Shown: positions 17,331 to 28,952, counted from the first letter of the stretch. The stretch is 64,000 nt of DNA from Siphonodentalium dalli (GCA_032622095.1 CP136065.1:113997195-114061194), one strand, 5' to 3'. Made by a program: numbers and translations. The notes: a model not told the origin generated them from the sequence alone.

Positions 17331-20300
17331 ATGGATTCAGGACGAGGATCCCGTGACAAGTATAGACGGAGCCGACCCACGAATAGGGTGAACTCTAATG
17401 ATCGCCGGGACTCGCGGAAGGCGACGTGGAAAGGCGGAAGGGACTCGTCTAAACCCAGCAGTGAAGGTAGTAGTGCACCCATAACCCCCGGCCAACTAGG
17501 TTGGTCCGGAGCTACGCCTTTTGGTGAATTTCTGCGTGGGCAGAATGCCAAACATGTCCTGGTACCGGTAAAGCAAGCTGTCTATCCTTTGATATGTGAC
17601 AACAATATCACTGGGAAACAACAACAAGCCCTATTTGCAGGTCAAATAAAGATTGCAAAGAGCGAGGGAAATACTGGGTGGCTACGGGCAGCATACGATC
17701 ATGCAAATTACCACTTTGATAAGAGTTTCATTGTAGAACATCTGGGCGATTTCTGTAAAGCCTCAACAAAACCTTCCACGAAAAAAGTGGTAAGATCAAC
17801 ACTTCCTGTCAAAAGCACAGATACAACAACAACAGGGAAAATGGTAGCCATTCAGTATACCCACTCATCAGAACAGGGGGCTTCGGCCATTCAGGGATCA
17901 GGGGGTCGTGTCTCTGGTGGTTCTGGCTCTGCCGGAATAACTAGGGATAAGGCACCGGAATCTCAACTCGCTTCTGCAATCATTCCAACATCTGGGTGGC
18001 CTATCTCAGGTGGTTCTGGCTCTGCCGGAATAGCTGGAGATGGGGCGATACCAGTGATGGGAAGGGCCCCAGAAATTGAGAATACAGCTGCAACCGTTAT
18101 TCAGGGATCCGGGAGCTTTGTCTGTAGTGGTTCTGGCTCTGCCGGAATAGCTGGAGATTGGACACCGGAATCTCTGTTCGCTTCTTCGACACCGCAATCA
18201 CCTGTATGGCCTGTCTCGAGTGGTTCTGGCCCTGCCGGAATAACTGGGGATACGGTTGTGGGGGTGAAGGAAAGGGCTTCTGGGAATGATACTGTCTCGA
18301 TCACTCAGAAGCAGGGAGTTTCCATCGCTAGTGGTTCTGGCACTGCCGGAATAGCTGGAGATGGAAATAAAGAAAACATGGGTGTGGGAAAACGCTCAAT
18401 AGGAAGAGGTCTTTTTCAGCCCGGTTTGTTGTGTGGAATCGGGAGAGGTATGGGAAAACCGGTACCAGGCATGTCAGTTATGGGGAAACTGGAATACAAG
18501 GATGAATCTGTGAATACTTGTACAAGTAAGCCGAGAAAAGCTTTCCCTGTATCGGTGCCCAACAGGGCTGGTTCATCCGGGCTAGGTGGGTCTGGTACAG
18601 TGGATTCCTTTTTAAAGCCGATTGCTTGTCCAAGTAAGACCAGGAAAGGTTTCCCTGGATCGGTTCCCAACAGGCCTGGTTCATCCGGGCTAAGTGGGTC
18701 CGATACGGTGGATTCAGTTCAGAAGCCGATGGAAATAGTGGGGCCAAATCAGATGGTTTTGTCATCAGCCGTGGGTGCACCACCGACCGCTTCATCGTCA
18801 TTGAGAAGCGAAACTTCTAAAATTTGTCCAGATACAAATGTAATTTTGGAATGCTTGGCTAGGGTGGGGGATGGGCCTGTGCCATGCCGGGCTAATCCCT
18901 CTCAATGGCCAAATATTCATGTCAAGTTTTCGGTGGATGCAAATAAGAAATTTGTTGAATCGGCGAAATCTAGTGGTCAAGAAGACTTTATTAAAATTGG
19001 AAGTAGAACTAAACAGAGAGTAGTCAGGGTATCAGGGGTAACACCTTCCACCCATGTTGTACATGATTTAACGATACCTTCTGTACTTCCAGAAAAGTCT
19101 TCTTCAGGAACGCCAAGGCAGACACGACAAAATATTCCATCGGCTGCCACTACTGCATGTACCCGTAAAATCAAAAGGATCTCTACTCAACCGGAGCTCC
19201 AAGTGCCGTCTCAACCAAAGAAGAGGAAACCTTCTGATGAGGAAATTGGCCGCTTCTTCTCCCGCGTGCTCCGACATACTCCACAAAGGGATTGTACGGT
19301 CGGGATAGACTCGGAAGGATTTGGAGAGCTGACCAAACTTCTCGAGTGCTCCCCTATGGTCGGGGTCGACGTGGAAGATGTGAAGCGGGTGGTTGCCAAT
19401 TGTGCGAAGCAGAGGTTTCAACTTGTCAATCGGGCGGACGGGACTTGGAAAATCCGAGCGGTGCAGGGGCACGACTTTCCAGTGCCAGAACTGGAGTTGC
19501 TTGAGATCTCGTCTCCCACGGAGTTGGAGAAGGTTCTACACGGCACATCGGTGGCGGCTTGGCAGAAGATTTGCACCACCGGGCTGAGCAAAATGAAACG
19601 TCAACACATCCACTTCGCTACAGCTGAGCCAGATGACAAAGTAATTGTCATTTCGGGCATGAGGTCCATCAGCACGGTAGTCATTTCCATCGACGTAGAG
19701 AAGTGTATGAAGAATGGCTTGAAATTTTATAAGGCCCGGAATGGTGTGATTTTGTGCGCAGGCAATGAGGACGGGATTATTCCTTCGTGGGGATTCAAGG
19801 AAGTATACGAGCGGAAGTCCAGGCAGAAGCTCAACTTCACCATGGAATCGCCCATCCCGGACTCAACTGATGTGTCGTCAAGAAGATCAACTCTAAAAAA
19901 CCGGAGGAGACGAGTAGTTCGGCGTAAAGCTGGAAAACTGGTGTATCCTTGTCCTATCAGCGGCTGTTCCGCAACAACGCAGAAGTTGAAGAGGCATGTT
20001 CTGGGTGCGCATGTTTCGCGGAAATTGTGGGAGCCAATGGAGGACATGGACTTTTCTGTGATGGCCCCTGTGTATCTCACGGGGTTGGATGACCTTGTCG
20101 TCATGGCAGAAGGATTGGAATCGGTCGAAATGAGGGATTCTTCGTATGCAGAGTTGGTTGAGGAGATTAATGGTCAAGGAGGGATTCCAACCGAAAGCTC
20201 TATTGCGAGTCATGCTTATTCTCGACTGATGGAATTCTTGTGTAGTGAATTTCGACATGAAGGCTTCATTCAACCTGAGGGACCGTTTCTACTGAATCCT

Positions 20301-21710
20301 ATTAACTCTAAGGCCTGCCTTGTTCACTGGAGGGCGCTAGTCCCCTTGCTAAACAAATGTTCGGCATCTCAACGTAGATCACTTATCAACAGGGATTCTA
20401 CCGAAGAGACCAGGAGTGAGGTATGGAGCAAGAGATACGGTGGGAAGATAGACGAAACGGAGCAGGGACTTATGACAGAAGGGGAGGAGGAAGAGGTGGG
20501 ACCTGGACTGGCTCGCCCGGTTAAGGGCCTTCCCTCGGAATCCGAACCACGAGAAGAGGAAGAAGTAGGAACTGGACTGGCTCGCCCGGTTAAGGGTCTA
20601 CTTCCGGAATCTGAAACGATGGCTGAGGAGGAAGAAGTGGGAACTGGACTGGTTCGCCCGGTTAAGGATCTACTTTCGGAATCCGCAGCTAGAGAAGAGG
20701 TGCCTATGGAAGTTGGACACGTCGAAACTCAAGAAGAGACTGCTGATCCCGTCCAGGAATCGGAAGAAGTATCCTCTGGTTTATCCGACAACGTTTTTGG
20801 GGACCCTGACCCGGTCAAAACCACAACAACTGAGTATTTGTCGCTGGAGGATGATGATCTTGAGGACTGGATGGGAGAAGAGGTGACTTCGACGGACGGC
20901 GTGGAATCAACATTACCAGCTTGCATAGACAGTCATTTCCATATGGATAGGACCCTGCAGAAATTTCCCGCTTTTAGGGACTCATTCGATCGGTTACTAG
21001 AGGAAGGACCCACAGGAGCAGTGCCTATTAAACTCCACGGAGGGGTGGCTGTGTTCTGTGATCCCAACACGTTTCCGACCGAGGAGGAGCTCAACATGAA
21101 GTGGGGAGTAGCTGTAGGGCTTCATCCAAAGAAGTGGCATTTCTTTTGTAATCGTCTGAAGGATCAACTGCAGAAATTCGTCATGGATCCACGAGTTAAT
21201 GCCTTAGGAGAAATTGGGCTAGATTACACCGAGCCCGCCTCAACTCACGGGTCGCAGGAGAATGTGCTTAGGGAACTGTTGAAGATTGCTACACCCGACA
21301 AGCCCATCGTGTTACACCTTCGAGGGGCGGATACTTACGGTGACGCTGTATGTTCGCGGGTTTTCACCATCTTCCAGGAGATGCAGCTCACCAGTTATCC
21401 AGTGCATCTTCACTGTTTCGGACAGCGAAAATCTTCTGTGGCTCAATGGTTGACTTTTCCTAGGGTTTACTTTGGATTCACGGCTATGGCGCGATTCTTT
21501 GATCGAGACCAACGACTCGCGTTATGTGCAGTTCCGGATGATCGGTTACTACTGGAAACGGACGCCCCTTACTTCGGGGGAAAACGACCAACCACTCCGT
21601 TGTTTGTGGGAGAAACGGCTGCTGCAGTTGCCAAAATTCGAGGGGATTCGCTTCATCACATTTGTAGGATAACCTCTGAAAATGCGCGAATCTTGTACAA
21701 TTTGAAGTGA
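17331..21710 (+). CDS. ORF3: Tpt1/KptA-type phosphotransferase - C2H2-like finger - TatD-type nuclease fusion (1,459 aa)
   Basis: Starts at ATG 17331. Residues 1-~600 are basic then low-complexity, with five SGSGSAGI-type and two PGSSGL-type repeats. Residues ~634-826 match the Tpt1/KptA family: VLRHTP, KIRAVQGHD, LHGTS, MKRQHIHF, NGVIL and IPSWGF. All four residues of the family's R-H-R-R catalytic set are present. Tpt1 removes a splice-junction 2'-phosphate from RNA using NAD+, and relatives ADP-ribosylate nucleic-acid ends. Residues ~870-895 form a CX4CX9HX4H finger; ~1046-1125 hold acidic repeats; ~1198-1459 match TatD metal-dependent nucleases with all ligand motifs: DSHFHMD, GEIGLDY, VLHLRG, HLHCF, ETDAP. 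It occupies the position of an envelope gene, but I see no signal peptide or membrane segment. Role in the cycle is unknown; processing of RNA or cDNA ends or host defence evasion are speculations. Confidence 0.88.
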   Translation: MDSGRGSRDKYRRSRPTNRVNSNDRRDSRKATWKGGRDSSKPSSEGSSAPITPGQLGWSGATPFGEFLRGQNAKHVLVPVKQAVYPLICDNNITGKQQQALFAGQIKIAKSEGNTGWLRAAYDHANYHFDKSFIVEHLGDFCKASTKPSTKKVVRSTLPVKSTDTTTTGKMVAIQYTHSSEQGASAIQGSGGRVSGGSGSAGITRDKAPESQLASAIIPTSGWPISGGSGSAGIAGDGAIPVMGRAPEIENTAATVIQGSGSFVCSGSGSAGIAGDWTPESLFASSTPQSPVWPVSSGSGPAGITGDTVVGVKERASGNDTVSITQKQGVSIASGSGTAGIAGDGNKENMGVGKRSIGRGLFQPGLLCGIGRGMGKPVPGMSVMGKLEYKDESVNTCTSKPRKAFPVSVPNRAGSSGLGGSGTVDSFLKPIACPSKTRKGFPGSVPNRPGSSGLSGSDTVDSVQKPMEIVGPNQMVLSSAVGAPPTASSSLRSETSKICPDTNVILECLARVGDGPVPCRANPSQWPNIHVKFSVDANKKFVESAKSSGQEDFIKIGSRTKQRVVRVSGVTPSTHVVHDLTIPSVLPEKSSSGTPRQTRQNIPSAATTACTRKIKRISTQPELQVPSQPKKRKPSDEEIGRFFSRVLRHTPQRDCTVGIDSEGFGELTKLLECSPMVGVDVEDVKRVVANCAKQRFQLVNRADGTWKIRAVQGHDFPVPELELLEISSPTELEKVLHGTSVAAWQKICTTGLSKMKRQHIHFATAEPDDKVIVISGMRSISTVVISIDVEKCMKNGLKFYKARNGVILCAGNEDGIIPSWGFKEVYERKSRQKLNFTMESPIPDSTDVSSRRSTLKNRRRRVVRRKAGKLVYPCPISGCSATTQKLKRHVLGAHVSRKLWEPMEDMDFSVMAPVYLTGLDDLVVMAEGLESVEMRDSSYAELVEEINGQGGIPTESSIASHAYSRLMEFLCSEFRHEGFIQPEGPFLLNPINSKACLVHWRALVPLLNKCSASQRRSLINRDSTEETRSEVWSKRYGGKIDETEQGLMTEGEEEEVGPGLARPVKGLPSESEPREEEEVGTGLARPVKGLLPESETMAEEEEVGTGLVRPVKDLLSESAAREEVPMEVGHVETQEETADPVQESEEVSSGLSDNVFGDPDPVKTTTTEYLSLEDDDLEDWMGEEVTSTDGVESTLPACIDSHFHMDRTLQKFPAFRDSFDRLLEEGPTGAVPIKLHGGVAVFCDPNTFPTEEELNMKWGVAVGLHPKKWHFFCNRLKDQLQKFVMDPRVNALGEIGLDYTEPASTHGSQENVLRELLKIATPDKPIVLHLRGADTYGDAVCSRVFTIFQEMQLTSYPVHLHCFGQRKSSVAQWLTFPRVYFGFTAMARFFDRDQRLALCAVPDDRLLLETDAPYFGGKRPTTPLFVGETAAAVAKIRGDSLHHICRITSENARILYNLK
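18963..20960 (+). repeat. Partner of the 1,998 bp duplication inside ORF3
   Basis: This copy is in its natural context: the frame continues upstream into the ORF3 N-terminal region and downstream through a complete TatD domain. It is therefore the likely source of the ORF1 copy. Confidence 0.85.
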
Positions 21711-22040
21711 CTGCAGAAGTTCGGCCGGGGTAGTGGAAGCCCCAGATAATGGATTCCACACCTATAACAGTTTTGACATTCCTGGAAACGAAGGAAGTTT
21801 ATCTCGGGAACTCCTAAGAACTTTCAGGGACTTTCGGAAGGGATAACAAGCGTCCCAATAATGCAGCTTGTGATCAGTGCCTGGCACCATTTAGGGACTT
21901 TAGGGGAGAACTTGTATTCTGAGGGATAGTGGGCGTCCCAAAATAATGCAGCCCATCGTTATTCACTCTGCCTGTTGCTTGGCGTCTTGGATGGAGTTCA
22001 ACATAGTCAACACCACCTTCTTGGAGATATTCCACCATCT
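21711..22040 (+). other. 3' non-coding region of the retrotransposon
   Basis: Between the ORF3 stop and the purine tract. It holds short degenerate self-similar words (GCGTCCCAATAATGCAGC near 21850 resembles GGCGTCCCAAAATAATGCAG near 21931). The last ~110 bases are repeated upstream of the 5' LTR. Confidence 0.7.
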
Positions 22041-22062
22041 AAAAGAATGGAACGGGGAGGAG
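22041..22062 (+). promoter_or_regulatory. Polypurine tract (plus-strand primer site)
   Basis: AAAAGAATGG-AACGGGGAGGAG, a 22-base tract with a single pyrimidine, ends exactly where the 3' LTR starts with TGTGG. An identical copy at 8611-8632 abuts the 5' LTR. Confidence 0.85.
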
Positions 22063-22567
22063 TGTGGTGAATGTTGAGGTACACGTGGACTGTGCACATG
22101 TGTTTTGTTGACTATTGTTGTTATGAATGATCATGTCAAAGGTCAAAGTATCAGGTGACCGAATCCAGGACGTTGAGTGGCGCACGGACTGAGCGAAGGA
22201 AGGTTTCCGTGGCGCGGAAGAATACATCTCCCTATCGATCTCTTGTGGTTACGATTCTCGACAAGAACAGTCGCATGTTGTTCTAAGTTACATTCGGACT
22301 TCATCACAGTTTTCTAGGACGTTGGCCTACATCCAACAATCATCTATCATCACTCATACAATACGCCATCATCCAGGATAACGACACGGACTTGCCCAAA
22401 GATTCACGACAACAGACCACCGGACCAAACAGAACACAGACGAGCAGATTAGGTGAGACATCTTTTCTTGACCCCTTCTCTGCCCCGTTTGTATTTCATG
22501 TTTGGTATAAACGCAATATTACTGTAGTTATACTTTGTCACATCGCAGCAAAATAGGCAAAGTTATA
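22063..22567 (+). repeat. 3' LTR (505 bp)
   Basis: Starts TGTGGTGAATG and ends GTTATA, where the 5' LTR has GTTACA. Differences from the 5' LTR include the positions matching 8831, 8944-8945, 8990, 9060-9061 and 9136. Flanking host sequence resumes with ACAAAAGTGACC. Confidence 0.85.
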
Positions 22568-25009
22568 ACAAAAGTGACCAGCTAGAGAGTATAATATATA
22601 GCTGTTCAAAATCAACTAGGACAGCTGAATTTTCACATTTCCCAGACCCTTCACTGGTTATAACTTATAGTTATACTTGAAGAAGCTGAATTTCCACGTC
22701 ATTATTTTCCAGACCTGTTGAAGCTGTTCTCAGTGTTCAACTTAAATAAGCTGTTTGTGAACATCTCCCACTCGCAGTTTCTGGTCCATATAAAGAACAG
22801 TTAATTTATTGTCAAATAACAGCAATACGTGTGTGATAAGTTTGTTTCTCTACAAAGAACATCTCCAGTGGAATAAATCCACTCCAGACGAAAAAAATAA
22901 CGTGCAAAATGTATCACGTGCGTTCTATTGAAAATTAGGAATAAAATTATCCAAAAGCTGGATCGAACTATATGTCTGTGTCGGGGTGACGATAGTTAAA
23001 ATATGATAATTGTCATTAATTCGGTCAAATTGAATGGTATTTCAAGGGGAAATTACGACAAATTACATTTTCTGCCAGAATGATACATATTTAAGGTTAA
23101 TTTGAATTTATTTTGTTATAATTATAGACCGCGAATTACCGGTAACCAGTATAGGCCTATACAATGTATATAGCTATATTCTACAAAAAATGTGTTACAA
23201 CCATATATCATGTAACAAAAATTTGGGTAAAAAGTCTTAGCCCCCCCCTAAAATTCGGGCGCCTGCCGTACGGTTACAAATATGCACATTCTGAATTTCA
23301 TAAACTAGTATTGGCCTATATATATAGGCCTAGATATATACATATATATATGCAGGCCTATATATACTACATACGTAGGCCTACACGTACATATAATTGT
23401 ATCCATATCGTGTTCATGTTATAAACTGTAAAACATGGATGCATGGATACCGGTAGGCTATATGTTATTATCGATAAATAATCATTCTCGAGCGATCCTC
23501 CACCCATAAATCTAGGCATGTATAGGCCCTAAGGCATGCACGGATGTATATATAGAGTATTCACCCAAACCTATCCTAGGTAAATTCTTCCACCGAGTCC
23601 CAAGCCCGATTCCAACAAAATGGCATATATAGGCCCTATAGGCCTAATTGATTCAGAATAATATCTAAGTTCCTTTATAGACTGCCACCACAACCCCACT
23701 CCACGATGCAACAGCGACCTCGCCCTTGATATTATTTTTGTATAACATATTCAAAATAATCCTATATTTTATATGCAATTATTTTTAAATCACACTTAAT
23801 TTCGTGTCCATTTAAAATTAATTATATAGGACTTTACAGGTGCTTATTATGAACTTAATTATAGTGGTAAACGTCACCATTATATAGGACATATAGGGCA
23901 ATCTAGGCCCATACATACGCGCGTGTGCTGCAGTGAACGATTATCCAATAAGTATTTAATAATATATAGAGAACATTTGAACTACAGTGCGCCGCCCTCT
24001 CACACAGATGCGCCACTGTCCATGACGAATAGCGAGGCTATATATATCGTACTGGAAGCTGAAATACGTATATATAACTGCGTATTCTGGTCTTATCGCC
24101 CATTTTCCGTTAATAGTGAGTGAAAACTGAGTAAAGGCGAAATTGGGATTTACTATATATATAAATATCATTAATATGTTCCAAACTGAATCAAAACTAT
24201 AGCTAAACACTGCAATACAATGATATTAGAAGCCGTCAAACTTTTGAAGCGACGATTATTATATCCAAGATGGCGGTCAGGACACGCAGTGATGAGAATC
24301 TGCACAGAACGCGCAATAAGTATATTTAGGTGGCGTATTGAGCATGACATCAGTCTGATCCACTCAAATACCCTATATATATGTGGCGTATTTGAACCAC
24401 AAATACCTTATATATATATTGATATGCTATGCGTATCGGGTGAATATTTACAGCAATCATTTCAGTTCGTGAGTTGTTCAACTTTAACACTTCAATTGTG
24501 TAGGGGGGGCCTAAAACAGCAAATTCGTCTTTCTTATTTATCAGCCACTTTGTGTAAAGCGACACATGCACAACCCATCCATACAAATTATGTAGTCTCT
24601 GGTAGAACTACATTCCCGTCACACTCTCAGTTAATATAGAGAATTAGAGATCATATAGCTTAAATTCGATCGTATTGCGTTGAAGTCTTTAAATTGGGTA
24701 GAGTGTTCTTGAAAAATATAGCAAATTCGCCCTTCATATTTGCCAAGCAAAGTGCCACACTGTTTCGGGAACAAACCCATCCATAAACATTGTATATTTC
24801 CTTATGTAATTGTCCTTTATAATTACATGATTCTTAATACTGAGATCATATTTTGTTCAGTTCGTGGTGTGTTCATGGCGTCTAATAGGGCGGGGGAGCA
24901 ACAATGATTTTGTTCTGTATGATTATGTTAGTCTATATTATGTGTCGTTTAGAACAAATACTTCAGTTGCTCAAAGTCGATATGTGTTATAATATAAAAT
25001 TACATGTCA
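22568..25009. other. AT-rich spacer with TAGGCCTA/TATATA word clusters, no gene seen
   Basis: About 23140-23910 is dense in (TA)n runs mixed with the palindrome TAGGCCTA and AGGCCTATA. Near 24260 a single CCAAGATGGCGGTCAGG word resembles the satellite core. The longest open frame (139 codons at 24220-24639) crosses repeat-like AT tracts and shows no protein-like pattern. No splice-bounded coding exon was found. Confidence 0.45.
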
Positions 25010-25745
25010 TAAATAAAATATTGTGTTGTTGTTGTAACTGGTGGTTTAATTGGAAACCTGAGGTCTTCTAAAACCAGGCTTGCGGTGTCTACGGATCAGG
25101 TTTTCATCACACGAATAATGATTAGATGCTCATTAGAATAATTTAGAAAGGTCTGTCTTGTTATCATAAATAATTAGTTTTTCTACCAAATCGCGTCCGG
25201 GGAGCGGTCCTAATTCCAATATCTTGAAAACCGTTGACAATTTCTGTCAAATTCTTTCTACTTGTGATGTCCAGATAACTACTGAGCCATATGAATTATA
25301 AATTTGGTCACGTATTGTTTATAACAAAGGTGTTAGTACTTAACATCGATGTTAATGCATGCAAAATTAACTGTTATCAATAAAATAATTGTTGTTGTTG
25401 TAACTGGGGGTATGAAAGCCTGAACACATCTGTAATCGATTAAACGGCATCTCTGGACAACACTTTCAGTACAAGATTCATATTGGGTCCCATTCAGATC
25501 AATTCGAAAATGTTTGTAATGTCATTATCAAAAATATGTATTTTTTTCGACCAAAAACGTGTTTGGGGGAGGGGTAGCTAAAATCCAATATCTCGCAAAC
25601 CGTTCAAAATTTTTGTTAACTTCTTTCTTCGTATGCTTGGTAGATAACTACTACACCATATGGACTAAATATGTCAATATTATTGCAATATCCGTTTGAA
25701 TGATAATGTTAGAAAAATATAATTGTTTTGAAAAAGAGCGATTTT
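25010..25745 (+). repeat. Diverged ~370 bp direct repeat pair
   Basis: Two consecutive blocks share AATAAAATA(A)TTG(T)TGTTGTTGTAACTGG, then CCAATATCT(T/C)G(A/C)AAACCGTT and (C)AGATAACTACT(G/A)C...CATATG. They are about 370 bp apart. This looks like an old tandem duplication or a two-unit dispersed repeat; function unknown. Confidence 0.55.
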
Positions 25746-26229
25746 TCAACAAAAAATAAATGTTTCGGCTCCAAATGGCACGAAAATCAAAATTAACCAA
25801 CACTTCTTGCATATCAGGTACAGATATGGTATGCTGTAGTCATTTTGACGCCCACAACGTGGGCTAATAACTTTGGATATAGCCGCAGGGCTCACTTTAC
25901 CAAAATCATTAATTTCTGGGAAAAGTCACTGGTGGGTATCGTTCATCGTCTATTTGAGAATAGCCACCACCAATTCCGTTAATTTTCACTATCATTTTCG
26001 TCTACAGTATATATTTCTCCTTCAAAAAAAGTTGGTTTTAACTTGTTCTACCGTGGGTAGGGGTACCCGACCACTTTTGGCGTTTGGCCGCTGTACTATA
26101 GTGTTCGGAGTTGATACACAAGGCTGATCCCTTAACCACTTTGTAAAATAATGTCAGTCTCTGTTCCTTTCTTCTTGCTTCTAGGGATGGTAGTTGAAGT
26201 TCACTGAGCATTGATGTTACACAGCCTTT
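25746..26229. other. Spacer, nothing recognised
   Basis: No coding or repeat structure identified; an 84-codon open frame (25873-26127) has no recognisable motif. Confidence 0.35.
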
Positions 26230-27545
26230 CTCCCAAAATTACTCGTTCCCATCTACACAATGATCTGACCAAAGCCCAAAGGTACGACCTGTAGCCCGTG
26301 CTAAATGAAATTGTTGACAAAGTAAAGTTACGCTAAAAAGGAGAGGACATCATACATCACTATTGTACAGCTCAATAATATTATACGAAGAAGTGTCATA
26401 GGTATAATGGCGGTATTATTCAGAGTTCTGGTGGATCAGATGTTTATAGAGTAGAATATAATAAACAGAATAATCACTTGCTTGAACTGGTGACATGAAA
26501 TATTTCATTCGAGGCATGCAGGGACTATTTTGTAAAATGCGCTCTCAGGTTAGTACAACATCCTCCGAGTTATTTCTCGACACCAGTTCAATCAAGTGAT
26601 TATTCTCTATATCTTCATTTCATTGTACTTTATTATATAGCATCCGGGCAGCGAAACTTGGCTAAAGGAAAGGTGCACTAGCTCTTATAAGCACGTGTGC
26701 GTTTACATGACTTCAGAAGCACGTGCTTATAGATCTACCGAGAACACGGCGGCTGCTATGTTTCAAGTTCTTGGTATACCGGTACCCATAATAACTACTT
26801 ACTGGTACGTGTATATGTCATTTAAAAGGTCAAACATGGTATAGCTAGTATTCGCTTAAGATTGATATATAAACTATACCTGGACATTATTATGACTTAA
26901 TTATTAATTTTAGACTTGTCCTCGACTGTTCTCCGTAAAGACATGCAGTATCACCGGTTCCCATCTACATGTCAATAGCCATGACAAATTTCATGATGAT
27001 CCGAAGGTACAACCTGTAGCCCATGCTAATGGAAATTGTCGACAGATAAACACATGCACACACAGACGAGATACCAACAAATGACAATAGCCCCAACTTG
27101 ACAAGTCAAGTTGAACTAAAAAGTGGGGTTTGAACCAAGATGTGACCTGGAAATCAAACTAGTCATACAAATCCAAGATTGCCATGTTTTCCAACGAAAT
27201 TCGGAAAAATAATTGATGTCGGAAAAATAATTGATGTGCCAAAGGATTTAATCATGCAAAGAGTGACATCCAAGATGGCATGTCAATGTTAACATCAATG
27301 AAAAATATGATGATCCGACGAACAGTACGGACCATTTAGCCCAAGATGGCCACTCGTTCCCATCTGCATGTCAATGTCAACAGCCATGATAAATTTCAAA
27401 ATGATCCAACCAAAGGTACGACCTGTAGCCTGGCATGCTAATCTAAATTGTTGACGGATAAATGCACACACACACACACACACGGATGACGGATACCAAC
27501 TCATGGCAATAGTTCAAACTTGACAAGTCAAGTTGAGCTAAAAAT
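26230..27545 (+). repeat. Relics of the satellite element with end modules
   Basis: Three degenerate fragments carry ACTCGTTCCCATCTAC, GGTACGACCTGTAGCC and the GAAATTGTTGAC end module (about 26230-26338, 26948-27122, 27170-27545). The last two end in CAAACTTGACAAGTCAAGTTGA-type hairpins. Between them (about 26340-26945) the sequence is AT-rich and unassigned. The pattern shows that satellite core and end module move as one unit. Confidence 0.65.
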
Positions 27546-28339
27546 TGGGTTTTTAAGTCAATTGGGCAAGTATAGCCAAAGACGTGATCTGAAATCAAAC
27601 TCGTCATACAAAGAGTATCAATTCCAAGTTATAAAGGGCATGAGTCTGAAAATTAGAGCCGGAATGGAATGGTGCCATGAATATGTCCACAGATACTGTA
27701 GATTAACATATACATGTATACTCTGTTTTATGATTAATTATCCAAGGAAAACACTAAACATTCAATTTATTCAAGTACATAGCTATATCTTATATTACTA
27801 ACTAGAAATCTTGGTCATCACCATAAGGTAACAGAAATTAATAGCCTGTTTACAAACCCATCCAACAACTTTAGTAAAACATTTATTTAAAAATTTTATT
27901 TATAAAACTATTTATTGTCGGTTGATGATCATATTGGCTAAAATATGAAACAAGTGGTGTAGATATATTTTTCCACTATTTAAATTGTTTTATGAGTAAT
28001 AACTCACTTTATTTCATAATTTCAATGAAACTTTTCCCTTTCAAAAATCGGTTTAAGAAACTTGTTTAATTCATGTACAGTTCCACTGTTTATTATTGAT
28101 TGTTGCCATGGTGATAAATATTATTAAGATATTTTGTTCCCTCCTGCATCTACTTTTTTCCACTCAAATGTTCGTAAACCAAACTGTGTCCCAAGGAAGA
28201 TAACACAACAATTATGACAGGATGATGTTTAATATAATAAAATTGACATGGATGATGGCAAGAATATGTCTACAAACACTGAAAACACATATGCATAGAT
28301 TTTTATGGTCAACAATTGAACTATCCACAATTTAGATGG
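27546..28339. other. AT-rich spacer, nothing recognised
   Basis: No gene or structured repeat identified. Confidence 0.35.
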
Positions 28340-28727
28340 ACGGAGATTTACAACTTAAAGACATATTATGGACTTGTTCATACGTGTCATGAAACTGTTA
28401 AGTTAGTTTTCAGGCACTAAGTTGTCTTAAGAAATGCTGCATTCTACTAACATCGCCGAAAATCTGAAGCAAATCGACCATACCACTCCATAGAAAACAT
28501 TGTCTGAACTATGCTCAATTGTAAATATTTACTTCTCTATTCGGGACTACAGTGATAAACTAATCAAAATTATTTCGTCATCGAGAGTCATGGCATTTGA
28601 TTAATATATAAGAATGACGGTGCGTGTTGTCAATTTGTATATATTTGTGAAAATAACTACTTTGAGCAAGATAATCCTCCATTTCTATTTGATCACCTGC
28701 TGGAGTGTTTCACATCACACCAAACAT
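28340..28727 (+). repeat. Dispersed ~370 bp repeat, copy 1
   Basis: Shares with 29640-29990, in the same orientation, AAAGACATATTATG, AAGCAAATCGACC, CACTCCATAGAAAACATTGTC and TGGAGTGTTTCACAT. Divergence is considerable. Family unknown. Confidence 0.65.
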
Positions 28728-28952
28728 TCAAACTCTTTGGCTCGTATTCACCAACAGGGCTTATATAGTCCTGGTGGTGGTAATTAGACTGGTTGATGCT
28801 CAATGCAAAGTCATTGATGGGGTAGACATCGTCGTAGTATCCAATCAAGGGTATCTGACGGCGATCATAGATTGACCGCTATTGTTAATCGCCAGTTACA
28901 TATAACATGCACATAGCAATAATTGCTTCTAAGGTTGCGCCTATGCCTTATA

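Larger units (their letters stand above)
8633..22567 (+). mobile_element. Ty3/Gypsy-type LTR retrotransposon with Tpt1-TatD third ORF and PHD-ended Pol
   Basis: Two 505 bp direct LTRs enclose Gag remnant, Pol and a large third ORF, all on the plus strand, in the Ty3/Gypsy order protease-RT-RNase H-integrase. The LTRs differ at about seven positions (roughly 1.4 percent), so the insertion is fairly young and Pol and ORF3 are fully open. The copy is nevertheless rearranged at its 5' end: no primer-binding site follows the LTR, the capsid part of Gag is missing, and an ORF3 segment stands in its place. It is therefore probably not autonomous as it stands. Target-site duplications cannot be scored because the 5' boundary is compound. 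Confidence 0.9.

Noticed and set aside
17331-21710. ORF3 as an envelope gene
   Set aside because: No signal peptide, membrane anchor or cleavage motif; the sequence is low-complexity plus two enzyme domains.
9170-21761. Minus-strand open frames of 60-190 codons across the retrotransposon
   Set aside because: All lie opposite to or within Gag, Pol or ORF3, lack family motifs, and recur at the 9,807 bp offset only because the block is duplicated.
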